Source of the DNA: Anaerorhabdus sp036637135
GTDB taxonomy: Bacteria; Bacillota_I; Bacilli_A; Erysipelotrichales; Erysipelotrichaceae
Reading direction: 5' to 3'
Length of the DNA stretch: 31,521 bases
NCBI RefSeq assembly: GCF_036637135.1
Contig: NZ_JAVWNC010000022.1
Location: 1 to 31,521 of the forward strand
Every line of letters starts with the position of its first letter. Position 1 is the first letter of the stretch. The notes under the pieces were generated by a model, which saw only the letters and a list, made by a program, of their open reading frames with translations, did no database searches and had not been told where the DNA came from. Positions 14,228-22,387 of the stretch are shown here, piece by piece. Made by a program: the position numbers and the translations under genes.

Positions 14228-14825
14228 GTATTGTTTTAAGTCGATAGAAAATGGTTCAACTTTATTGGATTTAATGGTGAATCATGATGTATTGTGCCCG
14301 CATTGTAGAAGACAATTTTTGCATAGTAAAAAGAAATTTTATTTGGATAAAGTTCGAGTTAATTATTTCTATGTTTATAATGATTTTTTTAGTTCACTGC
14401 TTGTCCAATATAAAGAATGCATGGATGAAGCATTACATGATGTATTTATATATCCCAAACGACTTTGGATTTGGATTCGTTTTCATCATTACACAATTGT
14501 GCCATTACCAAGTAGTGAAGAGAAGTTAAAAGAAAGAGGATTTCACCATGTTGAAAAGATGTTTGAAGGAGTACGAATCCCACAATGTGATTGTTTGGAA
14601 AAGATAGGAAATCAAAAACAAGCTTTCTTGTCCAAAATGGAACGTCAGAAGATGAGTTTTCAAATTGGTTGTAAAGAAGATATCGTAATTCCTAAGCGCA
14701 TTTTGTTAGTAGATGATGTACTTACAACAGGAAATACGATGAAGGGTGCAATTCATGCGTTATCACATAAGAAATGCAAAATAAAGATTCTTGTTGTAGC
14801 GATTCATCCATTGAATTTAAAGTGA
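14208..14825 (+). CDS. comFC: ComFC-like phosphoribosyltransferase-fold competence protein
   Basis: This 205-residue protein is of the ComFC/GntX type, needed with ComFA for DNA uptake in transformable Bacillota. Four cysteines at the N-terminus (Cys6, Cys9, Cys30, Cys33) make a zinc-ribbon. VPLPSSEEKLKERGF (98-112) and the PRPP-type loop ILLVDDVLTTGNT (165-177) define the phosphoribosyltransferase domain. It overlaps comFA by 20 bases, so translation is coupled. The ATG at 14208 lies only one base after AAGGTG; a TTG two codons later (14214) has a better-spaced AAGGTGA and may be the true start. Both choices keep the cysteine cluster. Enzymatic activity has not been established for the family to my knowledge. 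Confidence 0.87.
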   Translation: MNLEECKYCFKSIENGSTLLDLMVNHDVLCPHCRRQFLHSKKKFYLDKVRVNYFYVYNDFFSSLLVQYKECMDEALHDVFIYPKRLWIWIRFHHYTIVPLPSSEEKLKERGFHHVEKMFEGVRIPQCDCLEKIGNQKQAFLSKMERQKMSFQIGCKEDIVIPKRILLVDDVLTTGNTMKGAIHALSHKKCKIKILVVAIHPLNLK

Positions 14826-14884
14826 ATCGTATTGAAATGCTAGACATAGTGAGGTAATTTTTTGTATCTATAAATATACTTTTT

Positions 14885-14899
14885 TGAAAGCGCTTGACA
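14885..14899 (+). promoter_or_regulatory. cre-like site over the operon B -35
   Basis: TGAAAGCGCTTGACA matches the left and central parts of a CcpA cre site (perfect AAGCGCTT core), but the right end is one base out of register. It overlaps the -35 hexamer, where a bound CcpA would block initiation. Confidence 0.5.
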
Positions 14900-14921
14900 A
14901 TAAAGTAAGATTGATTATAAT
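14894..14921 (+). promoter_or_regulatory. Consensus sigma-A promoter of operon B
   Basis: A perfect TTGACA (14894-14899) and a perfect TATAAT (14916-14921) are 16 bp apart. The strong promoter fits control at the level of antitermination downstream. Confidence 0.85.
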
Positions 14922-14932
14922 GAAATTACATA

Positions 14933-14962
14933 ACGTGTTACTGCTTAAGACAGGCATGAGGG
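14933..14962 (+). promoter_or_regulatory. RAT (ribonucleic antiterminator) of the BglG/GlcT class
   Basis: ACGTGTTACTG followed seven bases later by CAGGCATGAGG closely resembles the RAT element of Bacillus subtilis ptsG. It overlaps the 5' arm of the downstream terminator, so antiterminator binding would prevent terminator folding. The cognate protein is encoded as the second gene of the operon. Confidence 0.85.
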
Positions 14963-14986
14963 ATTTATTTACTCATGCCTGTTTTT
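14950..14986 (+). terminator. Conditional leader terminator of operon B
   Basis: ACAGGCATGAG (14950-14960) and CTCATGCCTGT (14972-14982) form a perfect 11-bp stem with an 11-base loop and five T. It ends 17 bases before the EIIA start and overlaps the RAT. Confidence 0.9.
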
Positions 14987-15003
14987 GTCATTTAGGAGGT
15001 CAA

Positions 15004-15474
15004 ATGTTTAATATAAAAAGCAAGAAGAATCAATTTATTTACGCACCTGTGAGTGGTGTTAGCTATCCCATACAAAAGGTTCCAGATGAGACTTTTAATC
15101 AAAAATTAATGGGAGAAGGAATGGCAATCTGCACTTATGATTCGCTCGTTGTATCGCCAATAAAAGGGGAAGTGAAAGTAATTGCTTCTACTAAACATGC
15201 ACTAATGATTGAGGGACAAGGAGTCGAACTATTACTTCATATTGGTGTAAATACATGTAACTTTGGTGGTGAAGGATTTGATGTACTAGTAAAGCTAAAT
15301 GAAAAAGTTAATATTGGGACTCCGTTAGTAAGAGTAAATCATGAATTCTTCCAATCAAATGAAATCAATAGTGATGTTATTCTTGTGTATACAAATAAAA
15401 AAGGAGATGAGTTGTTGATGGAAACAGAAAAAGAAGTAATCAAAGGGAAATCTGTAATTACAACAATTCTTTAG
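15004..15474 (+). CDS. PTS glucose-type EIIA
   Basis: This 156-residue single-domain EIIA(Glc)/Crr-type protein takes phosphate from HPr and gives it to a IIB domain. His79, in LLLHIGVNT, is the phosphorylated residue and His65, in STKHA, the assisting one; YAPVSGVSYPIQKVPDETF and QKLMGEGMAI are standard family blocks, and NFGGEGF follows. The start at 15004 has TAGGAGG four bases upstream; a longer frame from 14884 would run through the RAT/terminator leader and is not a protein. It is the first gene of operon B. The EIIBC two genes later has no IIA domain, so this is its evident partner. It may also serve other IIA-less systems in the cell. Confidence 0.93.
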   Translation: MFNIKSKKNQFIYAPVSGVSYPIQKVPDETFNQKLMGEGMAICTYDSLVVSPIKGEVKVIASTKHALMIEGQGVELLLHIGVNTCNFGGEGFDVLVKLNEKVNIGTPLVRVNHEFFQSNEINSDVILVYTNKKGDELLMETEKEVIKGKSVITTIL

Positions 15475-15479
15475 AGTAT

Positions 15480-16322
15480 ATGGAACAATACAAAGTAATC
15501 AAAATATTAAGCAATAATGCAATTATTGCTTTAGACAAGAATAAACAAGAAATTATAGCTTTAGGTAGTGGAATTGGATTTGGGAAAAAGCCAGGAAGTT
15601 TAGTAACGGACAATCAAATTGAAAAAATATTTGAGAATACACAAGAAGATTTTTATAGGAAACTGTTCACAACTTTAAATAAAGACTCAAGCAACTATGT
15701 TTCGATTGTAGATAGAGCAGTTCGCTATGCAAAAGATGATTTAAATCAAGACTTAAATGAATATATTTATGTGATGCTCACAGATCACTTGCTGTTTGCA
15801 GTAGAGAGAATGAACCAAAATATTTTGTTGCCGTGTCCAATGTTATCTGAAATTAGATATCTATACAAAAAGGAATTTGCTGTGGCAAAAAAAGTTGTTG
15901 ATGATATTAAACAAACAATGCAAATCGAATTACCTGAGAGTGAAGTAGGTTTTATAGCCTTACATATTATGAACGCGAGTACAAGTGGAAGTAATGTAAA
16001 TGGATTACTTGATTCACTAGGAATTGTGAACGAAATCGTAGAAATTGTTGAAAAATTCTTTGATATAAAATTCGATTTAGATAGTATCCATTATTCACGA
16101 CTCATTGTTCATTTAAATTTCTTTGCTAAAAGAGTTATCTTTAAAAATGAAAGTTTAGATGAAGAAGTAAGTGATTTGTTTGAAGGGAAATATCCAAAAC
16201 AAAAAGCGTGTTTGGAAAAAATTAAAGAATATCTAAAAGAGGAATACAATTATGAAATTTCAAAAACAGAGATGATGTATTTACTAATTCATATTACACG
16301 TTGCACAAGTAGGACTTTATAG
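15480..16322 (+). CDS. BglG/LicT/GlcT-family transcription antiterminator
   Basis: This 280-residue RNA-binding regulator has an N-terminal CAT domain (residues 1-55: KVIKILSNNAIIAL, then GSGIGFGKKPGS) that binds RAT RNA. Two PRD domains follow, with the four regulatory histidines at His103 (LTDH), His162 (FIALHI), His211 (LIVHL) and His271 (LIHI). These are phosphorylated by HPr or EIIB and switch activity according to sugar supply. The gene begins five bases after the EIIA stop with only a weak ribosome-binding site, so it depends on coupling. It very likely acts on the RAT at 14933, allowing read-through of its own operon. GlcT is the closest class by RAT sequence, LicT by general layout; which applies is open. 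Confidence 0.93.
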   Translation: MEQYKVIKILSNNAIIALDKNKQEIIALGSGIGFGKKPGSLVTDNQIEKIFENTQEDFYRKLFTTLNKDSSNYVSIVDRAVRYAKDDLNQDLNEYIYVMLTDHLLFAVERMNQNILLPCPMLSEIRYLYKKEFAVAKKVVDDIKQTMQIELPESEVGFIALHIMNASTSGSNVNGLLDSLGIVNEIVEIVEKFFDIKFDLDSIHYSRLIVHLNFFAKRVIFKNESLDEEVSDLFEGKYPKQKACLEKIKEYLKEEYNYEISKTEMMYLLIHITRCTSRTL

Positions 16323-16387
16323 CGAAAAAGGAGTTAATGGCCAGACTCTAAAAATCGTTATGAAATAAAACTCAAGGAGGTTAGAGT

Positions 16388-17725
16388 ATGTCAGAAGAAA
16401 ATAAGTTATTAGCTAAATCTATTGTAGAAAATGTCGGTGGGAAAGAAAATATTGCTATTTTAGAGAATTGTATGACACGTGTGCGTTTGACAGTGAAGGA
16501 TATGTCAAAAACAAAAGTTGAAGCAATTAAGGCTCTTGAAGGGGTATTTGGAGTTGTTGAAGTAAACAACAGTGTACAAGTTATTGTGGGTCCAGGAAAG
16601 AGCTCAAAAGTAGCACAGCAAATTACGGATCTTACAGGAATTAAAAGAGGAGTAGTTGAAGAAGCGATTTTGCTAAAAGAAGCAAATAAAGCAAAAAACA
16701 ATACACCTGTTAAAAATGCGATGAAAAAAATCGCGAATATCTTTATACCTATATTACCGGCATTCATTGCGTGTGGATTAATGGTTGCGATTTTTGAATC
16801 AAGTTATGTTGCAATGCCAGGATTCCAAGACACAAGTATTGGAAAAATTATGGGTACATTTGCGTACTCAGTATTCACAATATTGCCAATTATTGTTGGA
16901 TATAATACATGTAAAGAATATGGTGGATCGCCTATTATTGGTGCTGTATTAGCGGGTATATTAACAAGCGGTTCATTGGCTGGTGCAACTCTTTTTGGAA
17001 TTAATATTGTTCCAGGTAGAGGAGGAGTTATTTCTGTTTTAATTGTAGCGGCATTAGCTGCAGTATTAGAGAAAAAAATTCGAAAATTTATGCCAGAATT
17101 CTTGGATATGTTTATGACACCATTATTAACGATATCAATTATGACATTAGTAGGATTGTTGATATTCCAACCATTAGGTGGTTTTATATCTGAATCTATT
17201 GGAGCATTTGTAAGTTATATTATTTATAAAGTACCTGCTTTAGCGGGGTTAGCAACTCTTGTTTACTTACCATTAGTTATGACAGGTATGCATCATGGAT
17301 TAATTGCAGTTAACGCTCAATTAATTGCTGATTTTGGAGTTACTTATTTATTACCAGTTACTTGTATGGCGGGAGCAGGACAAGTAGGAGCCGCTTTCGC
17401 AGTTTATTTAAAAACAAAAAATATTAGATTAAAGAAAGTGATTAAAAATGCTTTGCCAGTAGGTATGCTAGGTATTGGTGAGCCATTGATGTGGGGATGT
17501 ACTATTCCGTTAGGAAGACCATTTATAGCTTCTTGTATTGGAGGAGCAATTGGTGGTAGTGCTATGGCATTAATGAGAGTAGCAGCAAAAGTGCCAGAAT
17601 TATCAGGGATACCATTAGCGTTTATTACAACAAATATTCCACTTTATTTTGTTGGATTAGGAATTTCATATTTGTGTGGATTTGTTATTTGTAATCTAAT
17701 GGGTTTTGATGATCCACAAGAGTAA
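16388..17725 (+). CDS. PTS Glc-superfamily EIIBC, MurP-like
   Basis: This 445-residue membrane permease carries IIB then IIC and lacks IIA. IIB spans residues 1-85 with phospho-Cys28 in ENCMTRVRL and the VQVIVGPGK strand. IIC follows a linker from about residue 115 with some ten membrane segments. Blocks such as PGRGGVISVLIVA, RKFMPEFLDMFMTPLLT, GMHHGLIAVNAQL, MAGAGQVGAAFAVY and GMLGIGEPLMWG resemble E. coli MurP, the MurNAc transporter, as I remember it. MurP also lacks IIA and borrows EIIA(Glc); here EIIA is two genes upstream. AAGGAGG precedes the ATG. No murQ or murR is present in the window, so MurNAc or a muramyl disaccharide is a hypothesis and other beta-glycoside or amino sugars remain possible. 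Confidence 0.9.
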   Translation: MSEENKLLAKSIVENVGGKENIAILENCMTRVRLTVKDMSKTKVEAIKALEGVFGVVEVNNSVQVIVGPGKSSKVAQQITDLTGIKRGVVEEAILLKEANKAKNNTPVKNAMKKIANIFIPILPAFIACGLMVAIFESSYVAMPGFQDTSIGKIMGTFAYSVFTILPIIVGYNTCKEYGGSPIIGAVLAGILTSGSLAGATLFGINIVPGRGGVISVLIVAALAAVLEKKIRKFMPEFLDMFMTPLLTISIMTLVGLLIFQPLGGFISESIGAFVSYIIYKVPALAGLATLVYLPLVMTGMHHGLIAVNAQLIADFGVTYLLPVTCMAGAGQVGAAFAVYLKTKNIRLKKVIKNALPVGMLGIGEPLMWGCTIPLGRPFIASCIGGAIGGSAMALMRVAAKVPELSGIPLAFITTNIPLYFVGLGISYLCGFVICNLMGFDDPQE

Positions 17726-17727
17726 CA

Positions 17728-18666
17728 ATGATGATTATTAGAAACTTTAAAAATAAGGATATTGAATCGATTCATGCGATTTATCAAGAGCAATTTCATG
17801 ACTTTCCGATATCAAAATCAAGCTTTATTCAGCAACATATAAATGATATTAATTTTGATGAAAATTTATTTTATATTGCTGAGGAAGAGGGAAGAATTAT
17901 TGGGTTTTTATTTGGTATTATTCGCAAAATACCTTATCAAAATAGAGGTCTTGAAGAAGATAAAGCATGGATTAAATTGATGGCAGTAACTACTGAATTT
18001 CAGAATAAAGGCATTGGGAGTGAATTGTTAAGGGTTTTTGAAGAGAATGTTCAAGGAAGAAATATTATCCTTGCATTCTATTCACCAAATTATTTCTTTA
18101 GTGGTGTTCAGGAAAATCATAAAAACGCGATTGAATTTTTCAAACATCATGGCTATGAATGTGGTGAAGAATCCTATTGGATGGAAAGAGATTTAAGTAA
18201 TTATGAATTTCCGGATGAAGTCAAAATCAAGAAAATTCAACTAGAGAAAGAAGGCTTTTCATTCATAGGATATAGTGAGAAATATTGTTACTTATTACTT
18301 AAAATGATTAAGGAAAATTTTTCATTAAGTTGGGCAAATTATGTGGTAGATGCAATTAAACAAAATCGCGCTGAAGAAAGTATCATTTTATGTCTCCATA
18401 AAAATGAAGTAGTAGGATATGTTTCGAGGGCTTCAATTGATTATGATGAAAGTAGATTTGGTCCTTTTGGGGTTGCAGAAACTTACCGAGATCATAAACT
18501 AGGAGAAGTCTTAATTCATTGTATGTTTGAATCGATGGTAAATAAAGAAATTTATCGTGTTTTCTTTAAATCTACAGAGGAAAATGGAAAGCGATTCTAT
18601 CTAAGACAAAAGATGGAAGTGAAGATGATATTTTATCACATGGCAAAAGAAAATTTACTCGATTAA
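17728..18666 (+). CDS. Tandem GNAT-family acetyltransferase
   Basis: This 312-residue protein appears to hold two GNAT folds. The N-terminal copy (about 1-155) has a good acetyl-CoA loop, EFQNKGIGSELL (Gln92-Gly97), and ends with AIEFFKHHGYECG. The C-terminal copy (about 165-312) has a degenerate loop, RDHKLG (254-259), and RFYLRQKMEVKMIFYHM, so only the first half may be catalytic. It starts two bases after the EIIBC stop with little ribosome-binding site, so it is coupled to that gene and part of operon B; a strong terminator follows. An acetyltransferase beside a putative amino-sugar PTS could act on an amino sugar or peptide amine, but this is inference from position alone. Confidence 0.85.
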   Translation: MMIIRNFKNKDIESIHAIYQEQFHDFPISKSSFIQQHINDINFDENLFYIAEEEGRIIGFLFGIIRKIPYQNRGLEEDKAWIKLMAVTTEFQNKGIGSELLRVFEENVQGRNIILAFYSPNYFFSGVQENHKNAIEFFKHHGYECGEESYWMERDLSNYEFPDEVKIKKIQLEKEGFSFIGYSEKYCYLLLKMIKENFSLSWANYVVDAIKQNRAEESIILCLHKNEVVGYVSRASIDYDESRFGPFGVAETYRDHKLGEVLIHCMFESMVNKEIYRVFFKSTEENGKRFYLRQKMEVKMIFYHMAKENLLD

Positions 18667-18682
18667 ATGATGAGAATTAAGT

Positions 18683-18721
18683 AAAGTCTTGTTTCGTAAA
18701 GAAACAGGACTTTATTTCTTT
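18683..18721 (+). terminator. Terminator of operon B
   Basis: AAAGTCTTGTTTC / GAAACAGGACTTT forms a 13-bp stem with one G-U and a 5-base loop, followed by a T-rich tail. Confidence 0.88.
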
Positions 18722-18786
18722 AAAATGAAAAATCGCGAGAAAATTAAGAAAAAAAAGTGAAATAGTGTGAATTCGCAGGTATCAGT

Positions 18787-18815
18787 TTGTTTTAAGCCTA
18801 TAAATAAGGTATAAT
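18787..18815 (+). promoter_or_regulatory. Promoter of secA-prfB
   Basis: TTGTTT (18787-18792) and a perfect TATAAT (18810-18815) are 17 bp apart, 34 bases ahead of the secA ATG. Confidence 0.6.
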
Positions 18816-18849
18816 ATAGCATGCATAAAAATGTGAATTCGGAGGAATT

Positions 18850-21198
18850 ATGGCAAATTTTATAGATAAGCTTTTCAACCTAGAAAAGAAGCGTGTTAAA
18901 GAAATAGAAGTTAAAGTTAGACCCGTTGAAGCACTTGCGGATAAATATACTGCAATGAGTGATGATGAACTAAAAAATCAAACAAATATACTAAAAGAAA
19001 GACTGGCTAAGGGTGAAACATTAGATGATATTTTACCTGAAGCTTTTGCGACAGTACGTGAAGCATCAAAACGTGTCATTGGTGAGTATCCATATTTTGT
19101 ACAATTAATGGGTGCATCTGTTATGCAAGGCGGAGATATTGCAGAAATGAAGACAGGGGAAGGTAAAACTTTGACTTCTGTTATGGCTGCATATCTAAAC
19201 GCACTTGAGGGTAAGGGTGTCCATGTAGTTACTGTCAACGAATACTTGGCTGAACGTGATGCGAAGTGGATGGGACAAATTCACCGTTTCTTAGGATTAA
19301 CAGTAGGATTGAACTTACGTCAATTAACACCAGCACAAAAGCGTGATGCGTATTTATGCGATATTACTTATACAACAAATGCAGAAGTTGGATTTGATTA
19401 CTTAAGAGACAACATGGTAACACGTGTTGAAGATCGTGTATTACGTCCGTTACACTATGCACTTATCGATGAAGTTGACTCAATCTTAATTGATGAATCT
19501 CGTACACCATTAATTATTTCTGGTGGACAAAAACAAACTGCAAATCTTTATATTCAAGCTGACCGTTTTGTTAAGGATCTAAAAGAAGGCGAAGATTATG
19601 AAATTGATGTAAAAGCTAAATCAATTATCTTAACGGATGAGGGTGTATCAAAAGCAGAAAAAGCATTTAAAGTTAAAAACTTATATGAACTAGAACATAC
19701 GCAAACAGTACATCATATTTCTCAAGCACTACGTGCAAACTACATCATGCATAATGATGTTGAATATGTTGTTCAAGAAGATGAAATCGTTATTGTTGAC
19801 CAAAATACAGGACGTCTTATGAAGGGACGCGCTTACTCAGATGGATTGCATCAAGCAATTGAAGCAAAAGAAGGTGTATCAATTAAGCAAGAAACATCAA
19901 CACTTGCGACAATTACTTACCAAAACTTCTTCCGTCTATACAATAAATTATCAGGTATGACAGGTACTGCGAAAACTGAAGAAGAAGAATTCTTAAGTAT
20001 TTACAACATGCGTGTTTATGAAATACCTACAAATAGAGATGTAGCACGTATCGATTATCCAGATGCAGTATTTGGTTCGCAAAAAGCGAAATTTGAAGCT
20101 TTGGTAGAAGAAGTTAAAGAATGTCATGAAAAAGGACAACCTGTATTAGTGGGAACTATTGCAGTAGAAACATCAGAATTTATTTCTAAAATGTTGAAAT
20201 CACGTAAAATACCTCATGAAATCTTAAATGCAAAGAACCATGCTCGTGAAGCTGAAATTATTCAATTTGCTGGACGTAAAGGTGCAGTTACAATCGCTAC
20301 TAACATGGCTGGACGTGGTACAGATATTAAGTTAGGTGAAGGTGTGCGTGAATTAGGTGGTCTTGCGGTTATTGGTTCTGAAAGACATGAATCACGTCGT
20401 ATTGATAACCAATTACGTGGACGTTCAGGACGTCAAGGTGATCCAGGATACTCTCGTTTCTATGTATCGGTACAAGATGAATTGATGGTTCGTTTCGGAA
20501 GTGAGAGAATGGAAGGATTATTCGCTCAATTAGGAGATGTACCTATTGAATCAAAAGTAATTACAAAATCAATCGGAAATGCTCAAAAACGAGTAGAAGG
20601 TGTAAACTTTGACTCTCGTAAAGCATTACTTGAATATGATGATGTATTAAGACAACAACGTGAGATTATTTATGAACAAAGAAACTTCATTTTAGAAAAT
20701 GAAGATGTACATACTATTGTTGAAGACATGTTCAAACGTGTTATCACAAATAACATCAGTTCGCATGTAGATCATACAGGCAAAGAAGATGTTATTCATG
20801 TTGAAGAAATATTAGAAAATCTTGAAAAGATGGGCTTTAAAGAAAAACTAAATCCAGGTGATTTAAGAGAAAAAACAGTTGAGGAATTAGTTGAAATTTG
20901 TAGCCAACAAGCTTGGAAGGAATATGAAGATAAGATTGCGCAAGTGAAGGAACAAATTTTACCTATTGAAAAGACAATGGTTTTAAAAGTTATTGACCGT
21001 GCATGGGTAAATCACATTGATATCATGTCAAAATTACGTGATGGTATTGGCTTACGTTCTTATGCACAAGCAAATCCACTTCAAGCTTATGTACAAGAAG
21101 GATATGAAATGTTTGAAGATATGATGGTTCGTATTTCCCAAGAAATAGTAGGATTCTGTCTAAATGTTCGTATCGTAATTGAGGAGAGAAAAAAATAA
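18850..21198 (+). CDS. secA: Preprotein translocase ATPase SecA
   Basis: This 782-residue motor drives secretory proteins through SecYEG. Walker A is MKTGEGKTL (100-108), Walker B IDEVDSILIDE (206-216), with NMAGRGTDIKLG and LRGRSGRQGDPG further on in the second nucleotide-binding fold, and helical scaffold/wing domains after about residue 570. The sequence ends at EIVGFCLNVRIVIEERKK without the C-terminal linker and zinc motif (C-x-C-S-G...) found in long SecA proteins, so SecB-type binding through that site is absent. GGAGG precedes the ATG. prfB overlaps its stop codon by one base (TAATG), the usual secA-prfB arrangement of Bacillota. Confidence 0.98.
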   Translation: MANFIDKLFNLEKKRVKEIEVKVRPVEALADKYTAMSDDELKNQTNILKERLAKGETLDDILPEAFATVREASKRVIGEYPYFVQLMGASVMQGGDIAEMKTGEGKTLTSVMAAYLNALEGKGVHVVTVNEYLAERDAKWMGQIHRFLGLTVGLNLRQLTPAQKRDAYLCDITYTTNAEVGFDYLRDNMVTRVEDRVLRPLHYALIDEVDSILIDESRTPLIISGGQKQTANLYIQADRFVKDLKEGEDYEIDVKAKSIILTDEGVSKAEKAFKVKNLYELEHTQTVHHISQALRANYIMHNDVEYVVQEDEIVIVDQNTGRLMKGRAYSDGLHQAIEAKEGVSIKQETSTLATITYQNFFRLYNKLSGMTGTAKTEEEEFLSIYNMRVYEIPTNRDVARIDYPDAVFGSQKAKFEALVEEVKECHEKGQPVLVGTIAVETSEFISKMLKSRKIPHEILNAKNHAREAEIIQFAGRKGAVTIATNMAGRGTDIKLGEGVRELGGLAVIGSERHESRRIDNQLRGRSGRQGDPGYSRFYVSVQDELMVRFGSERMEGLFAQLGDVPIESKVITKSIGNAQKRVEGVNFDSRKALLEYDDVLRQQREIIYEQRNFILENEDVHTIVEDMFKRVITNNISSHVDHTGKEDVIHVEEILENLEKMGFKEKLNPGDLREKTVEELVEICSQQAWKEYEDKIAQVKEQILPIEKTMVLKVIDRAWVNHIDIMSKLRDGIGLRSYAQANPLQAYVQEGYEMFEDMMVRISQEIVGFCLNVRIVIEERKK

Positions 21199-22296
21199 TG
21201 GAACTATATGAAATAAAACAAAGCCTAGAAACTTCAACTTTGAAGTTAAAACAACTAGGCGAATCTCTTTGACTTAACAAGTAAACAAGAAACTGTTAAG
21301 CAAAATGAGGAGAAAATGGCTGATGAAGGATTTTGGAATGATCCAAAAGCTGCACAAGTAGTCATTCAGGAAACAAATGGATTAAAGGAATTGATATCAC
21401 TTTATCAAAGTCTTACGAATCAGTTATTGAGTATTGATGAATCTGTTGAAGAGATGAAGAAGACATATGATGAAGAATTAATGATGGTGATTGAAGAAGA
21501 ATATACAGACACCATGAAACAATTTGAAGACTTCGAGATTAAAGTATTACTTAGTCATCCCTATGATAAGAACAATGCGATTCTTGAATTACATCCAGGA
21601 GCAGGTGGTACCGAGTCTCAAGACTGGGCACAAATGTTATTCCGTATGTATTCAAGATGGGCAGAAGATAAAGGATATAAAGTAACAGTGCTTGATTATC
21701 AAGATGGTGATGAAGCAGGTATGAAATCATGTAGTATTCTAATTGAAGGATATATGGTTTATGGATACTTGAAAGCTGAAAAAGGTGTACATCGTTTAGT
21801 ACGTATATCACCATTTGATTCTTCAGGTCGTCGTCATACATCATTTGCATCTGTGGATGTTATGCCACAATTCAATAATGAAATTGAAATCACAATTGAT
21901 GATAAAGACTTAGATATAACAACAATGCGTGCAAGTGGAGCCGGTGGACAACATGTCAATAAGACTGATTCAGCTGTACGTATGGTGCATAAGCCAACGG
22001 GAATTACCGTAACTTGCCAAACTGAACGAAGTCAAATTCAAAATAGAGAACACTGTTTAAATATGTTGAAGTCAAAACTTTATCAACGCATGATTGAGGA
22101 ACAAGAAGCTAAAGTCAATGCGATTAAGGGTGACATGAAGGCAATTGAATGGGGTTCACAAATTCGTTCTTATGTTTTCTGTCCGTATACATTAGTTAAA
22201 GACCACCGCACCAATGTTGAGGTAGGTAATGTAGCGAGTGTTATGGATGGCAATATCGATGAGTTCATCTTTGGATATTTAAAGAGTCAAATATAA
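21198..22296 (+). CDS. prfB: Peptide chain release factor 2, programmed +1 frameshift
   Basis: RF2 releases finished proteins at UGA and UAA. The start is the ATG at 21198 overlapping the secA stop, after a GAGGAGAG ribosome-binding site. After 24 codons the frame meets CTT TGA C (21267-21273), the classical RF2 autoregulatory slip site; skipping base 21270 joins it to the long frame that runs to 22296. The joined protein is 365 residues, the normal RF2 length. SPF at 204-206 reads the stop codon and GGQ at 249-251 triggers hydrolysis, almost the same positions as in E. coli. Upstream of the slip site is only a weak Shine-Dalgarno-like AGGCGA (21257-21262). It is not a pseudogene. RF2 presence confirms that TGA is a stop here. 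Confidence 0.96.
21257..21273 (+). promoter_or_regulatory. prfB +1 frameshift site
   Basis: AGGCGA, four bases, then CTT TGA C. Low RF2 makes ribosomes pause at TGA and slip one base forward, restoring RF2. The stimulating Shine-Dalgarno-like element is imperfect and one base further away than in the E. coli gene. Confidence 0.93.
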
Positions 22297-22297
22297 G

Positions 22298-22318
22298 CGA
22301 ACCGTAAGGTTCGTTTTT
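22298..22318 (+). terminator. Terminator of secA-prfB
   Basis: CGAACC (22298-22303) / GGTTCG (22308-22313) with a GTAA (GNRA) loop and five T, directly after the prfB stop codon. Confidence 0.85.
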
Positions 22319-22387
22319 ATGTGGATACCTTTATTTAAACAAAAATGGTATTATATAGATAAATATAAAATCAAAAGGAAAAATATC

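Noticed and set aside
14884..15003. N-terminal extension of the EIIA reading frame
   Set aside because: It spans the promoter -10, RAT and leader terminator; family homology and the TAGGAGG site begin at the ATG at 15004.
18978..19238. Minus-strand open frame inside secA
   Set aside because: Antisense to the conserved Walker A region; a frame shadow.
21316..22296. prfB as a truncated gene starting at 21316, or a pseudogene with an early stop
   Set aside because: The in-frame TGA at 21270 is the canonical CTT TGA C programmed frameshift and the joined protein has normal length and motif positions.
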